Positions 53,017-62,559 are shown, numbered from the stretch's first letter. The stretch: 64,000 nt of DNA from Actinopolymorpha rutila (GCF_013407855.1 NZ_JACBZH010000001.1:2542001-2606000); one strand, 5' to 3'. Numbers and translations: made by a program. Notes: generated by a model not told the origin, from the letters alone.

Positions 53017-54452
53017 CAGCCGCCCCCGGTCCCGACGGCGGCGTCGGACGCCCGCTCGCGCTCCTCGGCCAGCCGCATCCGGGCGACGAACCGTTCGACG
53101 GCCGCGTCCACGGTCCGGCCCGCGCCGCCGTCACGCTCGGGCGCCACGTCGACGAGGAAGTCCTTCAGCGCTCGCCACATGCCCTCCCGGGACCCGACCG
53201 CGCCGAGCTGGTCGGACAGGTCGAAGTGGAAGGTGCCGGTGCGCAACTCGGCCGCGAGCGCGGCGGCCTGCGGGGAGTAGGACGTGGCGGGGGTGTCGTG
53301 GTCCGCGGCGATGAAGCCGCCCGTGCTCGCGATCCACGGCAGCGGGGCGCGCGGGTGGGCGAGCCGGCGGAGCAGGTCGACCGCCTCCGGACCGGCCGGC
53401 CGGGTGAGCACCATCACGTCGCCACCGGCGACGAGCGGGGCGGGCAGCTCCGGCGACATCCGCGGGAAGCGGAACACCCCGATCCGGCCCGGCCCGTTCT
53501 CGCTGTCGTCGGTGGCGAACCGGCGTACGTACGGCTCGGCGTAGTCGGCCACGACCACCATCGCCGCACGGTGGTAGCCGAACACCTCCAGCACCGCCTC
53601 GGGGAACTGCCGGACCAGCGACCCGGTCACACCACCGGCCAGCGTCCCGGCCGGGCCCCACAGGTCGGCCAGGCGGCGCAGGCACGTGCGCACGGGTGCG
53701 CTGCCCCACAGGGCGGGCCGGTGCGCGGGGTCGCCGGCCAGTCGCTCGTACGTCGACGGCGAGGTGCCGACCAGGACGTTCTCGAAGAAGTCGGTGAGGG
53801 ACCACCCGTCGGCCACGCCGAGGGCGAGCGGGCACACGCCCGCCGACCGCAGGGTCTGGTTGAGCCGCAACCACTGGGCCCAGGTGCCCGGCGGTCGCAG
53901 GCGCAGGCGACGGAACAGGTCGCGGTCGTACCACACCGCCGACTTGTTCGACATCTTGAACGGCAGACCGTACGCCCGGCGGCGCTCGGCGTGCGGTCCG
54001 CCCGCGCGCGGGTCGGCGGCGAACAACAGCGACCGCCACACCGGCGCGTACCGCGCGGCGGACCCGGCGGACCCGGCGGGGGAGGCCGGCCACAAGTCGG
54101 TGGGGATCGGTGCCAGCGTGTCGAGGTGGCGGCGCAGCTCACCCGGCAGCGGCAGCATCACGAGGTCCAGCCGCCCCGCGCCGCGCGCCGACGGCGCGGT
54201 CCCGATGTCGTCCCCGAACGGCACCGGCGTCACGTCGTAGGTCATCGGCCCGAAGCCGGGCAGGTGGTTCAGCCCGGCCAGCACGCTGCGGAACGCCGCC
54301 AGCTCACCCGCGCTCCAGCTCACCGCGACGCGCACCGTGGGGCGCTCGCCGAGGACGGTGGACGCGCCGCATCCGGTCGCGGCGCCGGCCAGCGGGGCCA
54401 GGGCAGCCGCGCGCAGCAGAGTTCGCCGCGTCGGGACCGGCGACTCAGGCAT
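53016..54452 (-). CDS. Extracellular solute-binding lipoprotein (sugar-type)
   Basis: 478 residues. A twin-arginine signal (TRRTLLRAAALAPLAG) ends in the lipobox GAATGC, with the lipid-bearing cysteine at residue 28. The mature part is a family-1-like solute-binding fold: VAVSWSAGELAAF, KMSNKSAVWYDRDLFRRLRL, GTWAQWLRLNQTL, FFENVLVGTS, then YHRAAMVVVADYAEPYV and WIASTGGFIAADHDT. The start at 54452 lies 8 bp inside the preceding gene. It should bind an oligosaccharide or similar ligand outside the membrane. Confidence 0.85.
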   Translation of the reverse strand: MPESPVPTRRTLLRAAALAPLAGAATGCGASTVLGERPTVRVAVSWSAGELAAFRSVLAGLNHLPGFGPMTYDVTPVPFGDDIGTAPSARGAGRLDLVMLPLPGELRRHLDTLAPIPTDLWPASPAGSAGSAARYAPVWRSLLFAADPRAGGPHAERRRAYGLPFKMSNKSAVWYDRDLFRRLRLRPPGTWAQWLRLNQTLRSAGVCPLALGVADGWSLTDFFENVLVGTSPSTYERLAGDPAHRPALWGSAPVRTCLRRLADLWGPAGTLAGGVTGSLVRQFPEAVLEVFGYHRAAMVVVADYAEPYVRRFATDDSENGPGRIGVFRFPRMSPELPAPLVAGGDVMVLTRPAGPEAVDLLRRLAHPRAPLPWIASTGGFIAADHDTPATSYSPQAAALAAELRTGTFHFDLSDQLGAVGSREGMWRALKDFLVDVAPERDGGAGRTVDAAVERFVARMRLAEERERASDAAVGTGGG

Positions 54453-55356
54453 GGCGGCTGCCGCTGCCGGTGTCCCGGGACTCGCCGCTGCCGACGCGCT
54501 CGCCGGCCCGCCCGGACGTCTCGCCGCCGCCCTCGCCGCCGCCCTCGCCGTCGCCCTCGCCGTCGCCCTCGCCGTGCGAGTCCCCGTCCTCGGTTCCGCC
54601 GTCCCCGTCTCTGTCCTCGCCTTCGCCCCGCTCGCGATCCGTCGCCCGCTCCGGCGAGTCGCCCGCCGGAGCACTCGCGGGCTGTACGCCAACCGGGTCG
54701 GGGTCGAGCAGTCTGGTGCGGGCCGGATCGGTGGTGAGCACCAGCCCGGCCACCTCGTCGAACAGCCCCCTCGGGCCGGGCACACCCGCCGGGTCCAGCC
54801 GCAGGCGTTCGAACTCCAGCGCCGCGTCCCACGTGGGCAGGTCGGGGGAGTCCTCCACCACCAGCGCGCACGGCCGCCAGCACAGCGCCAGCGCGAACCC
54901 GGCGAGCTGACGCTGGCCCACGGTGAGTTGTTCGGGGTAGCGGCCCAGCAACCGGCGCAGCCCGAGCCGGGTCGCGGTCTCCCGGGCCTGCGCGGCCGCC
55001 CGGCGGTGAGCCACCCGCACGGTGGGACAGCTCGCACGGGTGAGGTTCTGCAGCAGAGTCAGCCCGGGTTCAAGTCCGCCCGACGCCGGGACGTAGCGCA
55101 CCCGGCACTGGTCGTCGTTGCCGGCCCGGTGCCGGCGGCGCCGGTGGTGGTCGTCGGGCTGCTCCAGGGCGTTCACGTCGTCGACGAGCACCCGACCGCC
55201 GGTCGGCGCGACCAGCCCGAGAACCACCTCGAGCAGGTCGCGCACCGACTCCTGGTCACGGACGACGGCCGCACGGACGGCACCGACGGGCACGGTCAGC
55301 GACCAGGACGCACACACGCCCTCGACGCTGAGATCGTCCAGTCGCAATCCGGCCAT
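54445..55356 (-). CDS. ABC ATPase-like protein without Walker A
   Basis: 303 residues from ATG 55356 (GGGGAG 4 nt upstream; GTG 55392 is an alternative). The strand order of an ABC ATPase is visible: LRLDDLSVEGVCASWSLTVP, then VVRDQESVRDLLEVVLGL where GPSGSGKSTLL is expected, so the glycines and lysine are gone. VRYVPASGGLEPGLTLLQNL is the Q-loop region, EQLTVGQRQLAGFALAL stands for LSGGQ and CALVVEDSPDL for LLLLDEP. A Gly/Glu/Asp-rich tail ends it. It cannot bind ATP normally. It is the first gene of a four-gene set with a binding protein, fused permease and membrane NTPase. Confidence 0.72.
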   Translation of the reverse strand: MAGLRLDDLSVEGVCASWSLTVPVGAVRAAVVRDQESVRDLLEVVLGLVAPTGGRVLVDDVNALEQPDDHHRRRRHRAGNDDQCRVRYVPASGGLEPGLTLLQNLTRASCPTVRVAHRRAAAQARETATRLGLRRLLGRYPEQLTVGQRQLAGFALALCWRPCALVVEDSPDLPTWDAALEFERLRLDPAGVPGPRGLFDEVAGLVLTTDPARTRLLDPDPVGVQPASAPAGDSPERATDRERGEGEDRDGDGGTEDGDSHGEGDGEGDGEGGGEGGGETSGRAGERVGSGESRDTGSGSRHA

Positions 55357-55439
55357 GCCGCTCCCCGTACCGACAGCCGACAGATAGCCCACCCGGCAGG
55401 CAGGTAGACCACCTTAGGTGATCATGCCCACACCGGTCC

Positions 55440-56906
55440 CTACCCGAAGATCACCGGAGTCAGGTCGGGGTCGGCGAGGTCGGCGTCCAGCGGGTGCACC
55501 GGCCGGACGACGTGCTGGTGGCCCAGCCGGAGCAGGTCCTGGTCGACGCCGCCTGGGGTCAGCGCCAGCACCCAGCCCTTGGCGGCCTGGTAGAGGTCGG
55601 GCTGGAGGTAGCCGATCTTCACCGCGGTCAGGTCGTGGTCGGCCGGCTCCAACCCGAGCGCCTGCAGGTGGGCGACGTAGTGGAACGGCTTGCGCCTGCT
55701 GGTGAGCACCGCGGACACGCCGCCGGAACACACCACCGCGATGTCGCCGCCCACCTGGTCGTCCCGGGTGACGTGGGTGACCTCGCCGCTCATCGCCACC
55801 GGCTCGCCGCCGCCGAAGACCCCGCCGACCTCGACGTCGACCCGCGCGCCGACACCGGCGTCCACGCAGGTGCGTACGGCGTCGGGGGCGACGCAGCTGG
55901 CCCAGATCGCGGTGCGCTCACCGGAGGCCAGCGCCGGGGTGGCCAGCAGGTGGCCGAGCAGCCAGGCGACGTCGTTGGACCCACCAGCGGTGGGGTTGTC
56001 ACCGGAGTCGCTGACGAAGAAGGGCCGCCGGCCGGACTCGAACGCCTGCGCCACACACCAGTCGGCGGGTCCCGCCGGGGCGCAGAACTCGAAGTCGGCC
56101 CGGGCGTCCCACCAGGCCCGGGCGATCCGCTCCGCCTGGCCGCCGACCACGTCCTGATCGGTGCCGTACACGACGACGGTCGCCGCCGAGCGCGGCTCGT
56201 CCGCCCAGGCGTACCCCACCCACAGCGAGGCGTCCATGATGCCGTCCAGGCGTTCGGCCTCCTCGACCGAGGCGTAGACCGACCGCGCGGGCTCCACCCG
56301 GGTGCTGGTCTTCTCGCCCGGGAGCAGCACCGGCACCCGCACCCACGCGCGTACCGGCCGGATCTCCTCGACCAGGCACCGGACGAGGTTGCGTACGGCG
56401 CGCTCGCGGGTCTCGACGTAGTCCAGGTGCGGTGCCGTGCGGTAGGCCGTGAGCAGGTCGACGGTCTCCGCGAGGTCCTCCGACACCTGGCCGTGCAGGT
56501 CCATCGACGCCGAGATCACGCAGTCCGAACCCACCAGGGACCGGATCCGGTGCGCCAGCGCGGCCTCCGCGTCACGTCGTCCCTCGACCGCCATCGCGCC
56601 GTGGATGTCGAAGTAGAACCCGTGCAGCTCACCCTCGTCCAGCGTGGCCCGCAGCCGCTCCAGGATCTCCGCCTCGATCGTGTCGTACACCTCCGGCAGC
56701 ACCTGACCGCCCGGCAGCGCGGACGCCTGCAGCAGCGGAACGAACTCCACCTCGGGGTGCTCCGGCAGCCGCCAGTCGGTCAGGAACGGGTAGCGGTCGG
56801 CGAGCTCCTCACCCCGGCCGACGCGGAAGTCGTCCAGGCCGGTGCGGTGGGTGGTGAACGTGCTCGACTCGGTGGACATGCCGGCGATGGCGATGCGGTA
56901 GGTCAT
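55440..56906 (-). CDS. M81 family metallopeptidase (MlrC-like)
   Basis: 488 residues. MTYRIAIAGMSTESSTFTTH, FYFDIHGAMAVEG, SASMDLHGQVSEDLAE and the AYRTAPHLDYVETRERAVRN block supply the zinc ligands of the microcystinase C family. The middle FFVSDSGDNPTAGGSNDVAW and the C-terminal VLTSRRKPFHYVAHLQ are also standard. Full length. MlrC degrades linear peptides; in soil bacteria M81 genes often sit with sugar-uptake genes and their substrate is unknown. It may form an operon with the ABC-like set, 83 bp downstream. Confidence 0.9.
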   Translation of the reverse strand: MTYRIAIAGMSTESSTFTTHRTGLDDFRVGRGEELADRYPFLTDWRLPEHPEVEFVPLLQASALPGGQVLPEVYDTIEAEILERLRATLDEGELHGFYFDIHGAMAVEGRRDAEAALAHRIRSLVGSDCVISASMDLHGQVSEDLAETVDLLTAYRTAPHLDYVETRERAVRNLVRCLVEEIRPVRAWVRVPVLLPGEKTSTRVEPARSVYASVEEAERLDGIMDASLWVGYAWADEPRSAATVVVYGTDQDVVGGQAERIARAWWDARADFEFCAPAGPADWCVAQAFESGRRPFFVSDSGDNPTAGGSNDVAWLLGHLLATPALASGERTAIWASCVAPDAVRTCVDAGVGARVDVEVGGVFGGGEPVAMSGEVTHVTRDDQVGGDIAVVCSGGVSAVLTSRRKPFHYVAHLQALGLEPADHDLTAVKIGYLQPDLYQAAKGWVLALTPGGVDQDLLRLGHQHVVRPVHPLDADLADPDLTPVIFG

Positions 56907-56969
56907 GTCGGAGGTTCTACACCAGGGTGGGGACGGCCCGCGTTTCGGAGTACGGCGGTGAGTCCGGGG

Positions 56970-57875
56970 TCAGTCCAGGGCGTACACCCGGCGGGCGGTG
57001 CCGCCGAACACGTCCGCGCGTTCGGCCGGGGCCAGGTGCGCGGTCAGCTCCCGGGCGGCCGCCACCCAGTCGGCGTACGACGAGGCCAGCAGGCACACCG
57101 GCCAGTCCGAGCCGAACATCACCCGGTCCGGGCCGAACGCCTCCAGCACCACGTCGACGTAGGACCGCAGGGTGGCGACGTCCCAGGACGCCCAGTCGGC
57201 CTCGGTCACCAGCCCGGACAGCTTGCAGGTGACGTTGGGGTGAGCGGCGAGCCGGCGGATCAGCCCGGCCCACGGCTCGTCCCGGCCCGCGGCGATTTCC
57301 GGCTTGGAGCAGTGGTCGAGCACGAACGACGCCTCCGGCAGCGCCGCCACCGTCTCCACCGCCGCCGGCAACTGCACCGGCAACGTCAGCAGCTCATAAC
57401 GCAGCCCGGCGCCCGCCACCGCCGCGAGACCACGCCGGACGTCGGGCCGGGACAGCCAGGCCGGGTCCTCCTCGCCCTGCACCCCGTGCCGGATGGCGCG
57501 CAGGTACCGTCCGCCCGGCGCGGCGGCCAGTTCGGCGAGGTCGTCGGCCACGGAGTCCGCGGTGAGATCGACCCAGCCGGTCACCGCGCCCACGAGGTCG
57601 CTGCCCTCGGCGAGGGCGAGGAAGTCCCGCGTCTCGTCGACGTCCGGCACCGTCTGCACCAGCACGGTCCGGGTCACCCCGGCCGCCTTCGCATGCGGCG
57701 CGAGGTCGGACAGGTGGAACGTCCGGTCGATCGGGGCCATCTCCGGCCCCGCGATCCACGGCTCCGGGCGGACGGACAGGTCCCAGACGTGGTGGTGGGC
57801 GTCCACGCCGCCAGGGTCGGCCGCCGCCCCGGCACCGCCGGGAGCGGCCGGGCCGGCGCCGGCGTCAGGCGCCAT
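56970..57875 (-). CDS. Amidohydrolase, L-fuconolactonase type
   Basis: 301 residues. After a Gly/Ala-rich leader, VDAHHHVWDLSVRPEPWI holds the metal histidines. Further landmarks are TRTVLVQTVPDVDET, ATGGRYLRAIR-like GGRYLRAIRHGVQGE, FVLDHCSKPEI, VTCKLSGLVTEADW and VMFGSDWPVCLL near the end. This is the Amidohydro_2 layout of lactonases opening L-fucono-1,5-lactone. It overlaps the aldo/keto reductase gene by 11 bp, and L-fuconate dehydratase lies close by on the other strand, so an L-fucose pathway is the natural reading. Confidence 0.83.
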   Translation of the reverse strand: MAPDAGAGPAAPGGAGAAADPGGVDAHHHVWDLSVRPEPWIAGPEMAPIDRTFHLSDLAPHAKAAGVTRTVLVQTVPDVDETRDFLALAEGSDLVGAVTGWVDLTADSVADDLAELAAAPGGRYLRAIRHGVQGEEDPAWLSRPDVRRGLAAVAGAGLRYELLTLPVQLPAAVETVAALPEASFVLDHCSKPEIAAGRDEPWAGLIRRLAAHPNVTCKLSGLVTEADWASWDVATLRSYVDVVLEAFGPDRVMFGSDWPVCLLASSYADWVAAARELTAHLAPAERADVFGGTARRVYALD

Positions 57876-58857
57876 GCCGATTCACCCCCGCGTCGGCGAG
57901 GTCGTCCCACAACGCGTCTGGGACGTCGTACTCCATCATCGCGAGGTTCTCCTCCAGCTCGGCCACGCTCCGGGCGCCGGTGAGGACCGTGGCCACCGCC
58001 GGGTGCCACAGCGGGAACTGGATCGCCGCCGCCTTGAGGGGTACGCCGTGCCGCTCGCAGATCCCGGCCAGCTCCTGTGCCCGGGCGATCAGGTGCGCCG
58101 GCGCCTCCGCGTAGTTGTACGTCGCACCCGGCCGGGGGTCGGCCAGCAGGCCGGAGTTGTAGACACCACCGATCACGATCGAGGTGTCCCGCTCCAGGCA
58201 GGCCGGCAGCAGGTCCTCGGCGCCGGGCTGCTCCAGCAGCGTGTAGCGCCCGGCCAGCAGCACCGCGTCGACGTCGGTCTCGCGCACGAACCGGGTCGGG
58301 ATGCGGGACTGGTTCATGCCCACGCCGATCGCCCGCACCACGCCCTGGTCGCGCAGCTCGCGGACCGCGGGGTAGGCGACCGTGAGGGCCTCCTCCTCGT
58401 GGTCGTCGGGGTCGTGGATGTAGAGGATGTCCACCCTGTCCAGGCCGAGGCGTTCCAGGCTCTCGGTCACCGACCGCAGGATGCCGTCCCGGGTGTAGTC
58501 GAACGTCGCCTCCGAAGGGGGTGCGTCGGCGTACCCGTTGGCGTTCGGCCCGCCGTCGCCGTCCGCGCCCTCTATGGGCACGATCAGCCGGCCGACCTTC
58601 GTGGACAGGACGTACCCGGAACGGCCGATCCCGGACAGCGCCGCGCCCACCCGGCGCTCGGCCGTCCCGTGGCCGTACAGCGGAGCGGTGTCGAGGTAGT
58701 CGAGGCCGGCGTCCAGCGCGGCCGTCACCACCGCGGCCGCGGTTTCGTCCGCGACGGAGGTGAACAACCCACCCAGGGGTGCGGTTCCCAGCCCCAGCCG
58801 GGTGACTTCCACGTCGCTCGTGCCCAGCCGGTGCCGCTGCGTGGCCCGCTTGCCCAT
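57865..58857 (-). CDS. Aldo/keto reductase, L-fucose dehydrogenase type
   Basis: 330 residues. [38 protein letters not shown] with the catalytic Asp and Tyr, [11 protein letters not shown] with Lys, and [10 protein letters not shown]; the C-terminal [20 protein letters not shown] and [15 protein letters not shown] bind NAD(P). Such enzymes oxidise L-fucose, D-arabinose or L-galactose to the lactone. It is translated with the downstream lactonase (11-bp overlap) and diverges from L-fuconate dehydratase. The exact sugar is inferred from neighbours. Confidence 0.85.
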   Translation of the reverse strand: MGKRATQRHRLGTSDVEVTRLGLGTAPLGGLFTSVADETAAAVVTAALDAGLDYLDTAPLYGHGTAERRVGAALSGIGRSGYVLSTKVGRLIVPIEGADGDGGPNANGYADAPPSEATFDYTRDGILRSVTESLERLGLDRVDILYIHDPDDHEEEALTVAYPAVRELRDQGVVRAIGVGMNQSRIPTRFVRETDVDAVLLAGRYTLLEQPGAEDLLPACLERDTSIVIGGVYNSGLLADPRPGATYNYAEAPAHLIARAQELAGICERHGVPLKAAAIQFPLWHPAVATVLTGARSVAELEENLAMMEYDVPDALWDDLADAGVNRHGA

Positions 58858-59140
58858 GCTTCGCCTCGCTTCGCGTTGCTTCGCACACGGCAGGGGCGTG
58901 GCGTACGGTCCGACGGCCGCTCGCCGCGATCAGTCGACCGGCCCCGCCCGGCCACGTGGCAAGCTGACTCCGGATCCTAGTGGTCGTCTGACGGTTCGGG
59001 TGGCCGCGTGTGCGGCCGTCTCCGGTAGTCCCAAACCCACCCTCCGGACCGCCAAGTCTGAGCAGCCAAGCCCGAGAAACAGCCCCGAGAAGAAGCCCCG
59101 AAAAGCCAAGTCCCCAGAACATCCAGAACGAGGAGACCCG
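58858..59140. promoter_or_regulatory. Divergent promoter region of the fucose-type genes
   Basis: 283 bp without a gene. Next to the reductase start are three copies of a GCTTCGC-like motif (58858-58885), and toward the dehydratase a run of CCCGA-rich short repeats (59070-59112). Both directions must start here. No regulator gene is present in the window and no clear operator was identified. Confidence 0.4.
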
Positions 59141-60508
59141 GTGGCGAAACTGGTCGCGGTCGACGTACACGACGTGCGGTTCCCGACTTCCCGGGAGCTG
59201 CACGGCTCCGACGCCATGAACCCCGACCCCGACTACTCCGCGGCGTACGTCGTCCTGCGCACCAGCGACGGACCCGACGGACACGGCTTCGCCTTCACCA
59301 TCGGCCGGGGCAACGAGGTGCAGTGCGCGGCGATCCGGGCGCTCGCCCCGGCCCTCGTCGGCAGGGACGTGGAGGAGATCTGCGCCGACCTCGGCCGCGT
59401 CTACTTCGACCTCGTGGACGACTCGCAGTTCCGCTGGCTCGGTCCCGAGAAGGGGCTGATGCACATGGCCATCGGCGCAGTCGTCAACGCCGTCTGGGAC
59501 CTCGCCGGCTGCCGCGCGGGCCTGCCGGTGTGGAAGCTGCTCGCCGAGATGACGCCGGAACAGATCGTCGGCCTGGTCGACTGGCGCTATCTCCGCGACG
59601 CGCTCACGCCGGAGGAGGCGCTCGACCTGCTCCGGGCGGCCGAACCCGGCCGCGCCGCCCGCGAGGAACGCCTGCGCGCACGTGGGCTCGCGGCGTACAC
59701 CACCACGCCGGGCTGGCTCGGGTACGACGACGAGACCGTCGACCGGCTGTCCCGGCAGGCCGTCGCGGACGGGTTCGGCCAGATCAAGCTGAAGGTGGGC
59801 CGGGACGTCGACGACGACCGGCGCCGGCTCGGCGTGGCCCGCAGGGCGGTCGGCCCGGACGTCCGGATCGCCGTGGACGCCAACCAGTGCTGGGACGTCG
59901 CGGAGGCGGTGCGCTGGGTGGAGCGGCTGCGCGAGTTCGACCTGTGGTGGGTGGAGGAGCCGACCTCACCCGACGACGTGCTCGGCCACGCCGCGATCCG
60001 GCGCGAGGTCGCGCCGATCCGGGTGGCGACCGGCGAGCACGCCCAGAACCGCGTCATCGTCAAGCAACTGTTGCAGGCTGGTGCGATCGACGTCCTGCAG
60101 CCGGACGCTGCCCGGGTCGGCGGGGTGAACGAGAACGTCGCGATCCTGTTGCTGGCCGCGAAATTCGGCGTACCCGTGTGTCCGCACGCCGGAGGAGTCG
60201 GCCTGTGCGAACTCGTCCAGCACCTGGCGATGTTCGACGAGGTGGCCGTCGCCGGGCACCGGCCCGACCGGGTGGTGGAGTACGTCGACCACCTGCACGA
60301 GCACTTCGCCGACCCGGTGCGGATCGTGGAAGGCGCCTATGTCGCGCCGACCGCGCCCGGCATGTCGGCGGAGCTCCGCCCGGAGACGCTCGCCGACTAC
60401 CGCTACCCGGACGGTCCGGTGTGGGCGGGCTCGCCGACACCCGCGGGCACCGTGGGCGACGAGGGCGGCAGCGGGCCCTGGCCCGCCGGCGTCGCGGTCG
60501 GCGGCTGA
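59141..60508 (+). CDS. L-fuconate dehydratase (enolase superfamily)
   Basis: 455 residues. Removes water from L-fuconate to give 2-keto-3-deoxy-L-fuconate. [20 protein letters not shown] at the start, [31 protein letters not shown] with the KxK catalytic base, [38 protein letters not shown] and [15 protein letters not shown]. All metal ligands and the catalytic histidine are present. GTG 59141 has AGGAG 5 nt upstream; frames starting earlier are noise. It diverges from the reductase and lactonase of the same pathway. Confidence 0.92.
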   Translation: MAKLVAVDVHDVRFPTSRELHGSDAMNPDPDYSAAYVVLRTSDGPDGHGFAFTIGRGNEVQCAAIRALAPALVGRDVEEICADLGRVYFDLVDDSQFRWLGPEKGLMHMAIGAVVNAVWDLAGCRAGLPVWKLLAEMTPEQIVGLVDWRYLRDALTPEEALDLLRAAEPGRAAREERLRARGLAAYTTTPGWLGYDDETVDRLSRQAVADGFGQIKLKVGRDVDDDRRRLGVARRAVGPDVRIAVDANQCWDVAEAVRWVERLREFDLWWVEEPTSPDDVLGHAAIRREVAPIRVATGEHAQNRVIVKQLLQAGAIDVLQPDAARVGGVNENVAILLLAAKFGVPVCPHAGGVGLCELVQHLAMFDEVAVAGHRPDRVVEYVDHLHEHFADPVRIVEGAYVAPTAPGMSAELRPETLADYRYPDGPVWAGSPTPAGTVGDEGGSGPWPAGVAVGG

Positions 60509-60567
60509 GCGTCCGGAAGCGAACGGCTCTCGCGAGGGCCGCCTGCCGCCACGGGCGGTGAGGATCG

Positions 60568-61164
60568 TCAGCCGCGTAGCTTGACCACCCGGCCGGAGGA
60601 TCCGTCGACCAGCGGCCGGTCACCGACCGGCGCGTCCAGATGGACGTCCACGGCGTGCTCCTTGATCACCTGGGCGCAGATCACGTCGCTCCTACCGGGC
60701 GGGTCGCGGTGCAGTTTGACCACCACCGCGTCGGCGCGTTCGGTGACCTCGGCGCGCCGCAGGCCGGGCGAGCACGGCGTCGGCAGGGTGTAGTGCACCT
60801 TCAGAGTTCGGGCGGTGGGCGTGCCGTCGGCCGCGTCCACCCGGATCAGCGGCTGCCAGTTGTCGTCGGGCGGCCTGGCCGGCGGCATGCCGGGCCGGTC
60901 GTCGCCCTTACCGTCCTTCCCGCCCGGTGGCCGGGTCGGGCCGGGGGAGGAGGTCTTCGACGGGGCGGTTGAGGGGGTGGCCGAGGGTGTGGGCTGGGCC
61001 GAGGCGGTGGCCGACGGCGTGGGCGAGTCCGGCTGGTCTCCGGACTCGGCGGTCGTACCGGCTCCGCACGAGGTGAGCAGGGCGAGCACGGCCAGAACGG
61101 CCAGGGTGGCCGGCATGCCGGCTGTGCGTACGGGACGGACGGGACCCGCGGACGGTGACCTCAT
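60568..61164 (-). CDS. Putative lipoprotein, unknown function
   Basis: 198 residues. The signal peptide TLAVLAVLALLTSC ends in a lipobox (LLTSC, cysteine near 33). A Ser/Thr/Pro-rich spacer with SATASAQPTPSATPS-type repeats leads to a globular C-terminal domain of ~90 residues (WQPLIRVDAADGTPTARTLK, YTLPTPCSPGLRRAEV, VVVKLHRDPP, VICAQVIKEHAVDVHL). Two cysteines there could pair. ATG 61164 follows GGGGGAA. No known family recognised; similar lipoproteins are common in actinomycetes. Confidence 0.75.
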   Translation of the reverse strand: MRSPSAGPVRPVRTAGMPATLAVLAVLALLTSCGAGTTAESGDQPDSPTPSATASAQPTPSATPSTAPSKTSSPGPTRPPGGKDGKGDDRPGMPPARPPDDNWQPLIRVDAADGTPTARTLKVHYTLPTPCSPGLRRAEVTERADAVVVKLHRDPPGRSDVICAQVIKEHAVDVHLDAPVGDRPLVDGSSGRVVKLRG

Positions 61165-61479
61165 GTGTTCCCCCGGGGACGTCGAGGTGCCTGGCTCTGC
61201 CGGCGTACCGGCGAGGACCGGTGGTGCCAGATGACCACGGCGAAGCCGCGACCGGGGCGAACACCTGCCCGCCACATGGACGCGGTCCCGCCGCCGCCGG
61301 TTCCGGCCGCGGGCCGGGCCCTGGCGACGCGCCGCACCGGGGCTCAGGGGGAGGGGAGGCCTACGGGGAGGCGCCCGGCCCGGCCGGACTCGCGGGGCCG
61401 AGCGCGACGCGGACGGGGCCGCCCTCGGTATGGTGAGCTGCCGGTTCGCCGTCCGACCATTCCGTAAGGGGAATTCTTC
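61165..61479 (+). promoter_or_regulatory. Gene-free interval with a candidate promoter of the PfkB kinase
   Basis: 315 bp of very GC-rich DNA with no supported gene. TATGGT at 61429-61434 is a -10 candidate for the downstream kinase, giving a leader of about 40 nt with AAGGGGAA (61467-61474) before the GTG. No hairpin of note. Confidence 0.35.
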
Positions 61480-62481
61480 GTGCCAATCGCGGTTACCGGG
61501 TCGATCGCCACCGACCACCTCATGACGTTCGGCGGCAAGTTCCGCGACTCGCTCGTGGTCGACCAGCTGGACAAGATCTCGGTGTCGTTCCTCGCCGACG
61601 ACCTCGAGGTGCGCCGGGGTGGCGTCGCCGCCAACATCGCGTTCGGCATGGCCTGCCTCGGCCTGGACCCCGTCCTCGTCGGTGCGGTCGGCCACGACTT
61701 CGCCGACTACCGCTCGTGGCTGCAGCGGCACGGCGTCGACTGTGGGTCGGTGCACACCAGTGACGAACACCACACCGCGAGATTCGTGTGCACGACCGAC
61801 TCCGCACACGCCCAGATCGCCACGTTCTACCCCGGCGCGATGAGCGAGGCCAGGAAGATCGAGCTCGCCCCCGTGGCCGAACGCGTCGGTGGGCTCGACC
61901 TCGTGGTGGTCGGCGCCAACGACCCCGAGGCGATGCGCCGGCACACCGACGAGTGCCGGGACCGCGGCTACGCGTTCGCCGCCGACCCCTCCCAGCAGCT
62001 CGCCTGGTCCGACGGCGAGCTGATCCGTGAGCTGATCGACGGCGCCACGTACTTCCTCTCCAACGAGTACGAATCCGCGCTGACCGAGCAGAAGACCGGC
62101 TGGAACACCGAGGAGATCCTGACCCGGGTCGGCGTGGTCGTCACCACGCTCGGATCGGAGGGTGTCCGCATCCACCGCAAGGGCGAGGCGCCCATCCACG
62201 TGGGCGTCGCACCCGTGCACGGCCTGGTCGACCCCACCGGCGTCGGCGACGGCTTCCGCGCCGGTTTCCTGGCCTCGGTCGGCTGGGGACTCGACCTCGA
62301 GCGGGCCGCGCAGGTCGGCTGCCTGCTCGCCGCGCACGTGATCGAGACTGTCGGCCCGCAGGAGTATCACCTCACCCGGGAGACCTTCCTCGGCCGGCTC
62401 GCCGAGGCGTACGGCGACGACGCCGCGGCCGACGTCGAGCCCATGCTCACCCGCGTCCAGGAGCAAATCACCTCTTCCTGA
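61480..62481 (+). CDS. PfkB family carbohydrate/nucleoside kinase (AdoK/CbhK-like)
   Basis: 333 residues. VPIAVTGSIATDHLMTFGG, RRGGVAANIAFGMACLGLDP with the substrate glycines, VSFLADDL, ATFYPGAMSEARKIEL, VVVTTLGSEGVRIHRKGEA and VDPTGVGDGFRAGFLASVG with the catalytic Asp and anion hole. Position next to ctaC matches the mycobacterial adenosine kinase gene Rv2202c (from memory), so adenosine is a likely substrate, but ribokinase activity cannot be excluded. The GTG has AAGGGGAA upstream. Confidence 0.88.
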   Translation: MPIAVTGSIATDHLMTFGGKFRDSLVVDQLDKISVSFLADDLEVRRGGVAANIAFGMACLGLDPVLVGAVGHDFADYRSWLQRHGVDCGSVHTSDEHHTARFVCTTDSAHAQIATFYPGAMSEARKIELAPVAERVGGLDLVVVGANDPEAMRRHTDECRDRGYAFAADPSQQLAWSDGELIRELIDGATYFLSNEYESALTEQKTGWNTEEILTRVGVVVTTLGSEGVRIHRKGEAPIHVGVAPVHGLVDPTGVGDGFRAGFLASVGWGLDLERAAQVGCLLAAHVIETVGPQEYHLTRETFLGRLAEAYGDDAAADVEPMLTRVQEQITSS

Positions 62482-62528
62482 GCCGGCCGGCTGTCCGCCG
62501 GGGCGTCCGTCGCTGTGCCCTGATCGGG

Positions 62529-62559
62529 ACCGTCCGCCCGCCGGGAGGGTGCGGACGGT
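62529..62559. terminator. Hairpin after the PfkB kinase gene
   Basis: ACCGTCCGC and GCGGACGGT, a 9-bp perfect stem with a 13-nt loop, 48 bp after the stop. No T run. TAGGGT at 62578-62583 just beyond is a -10 candidate for ctaC. Confidence 0.5.
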
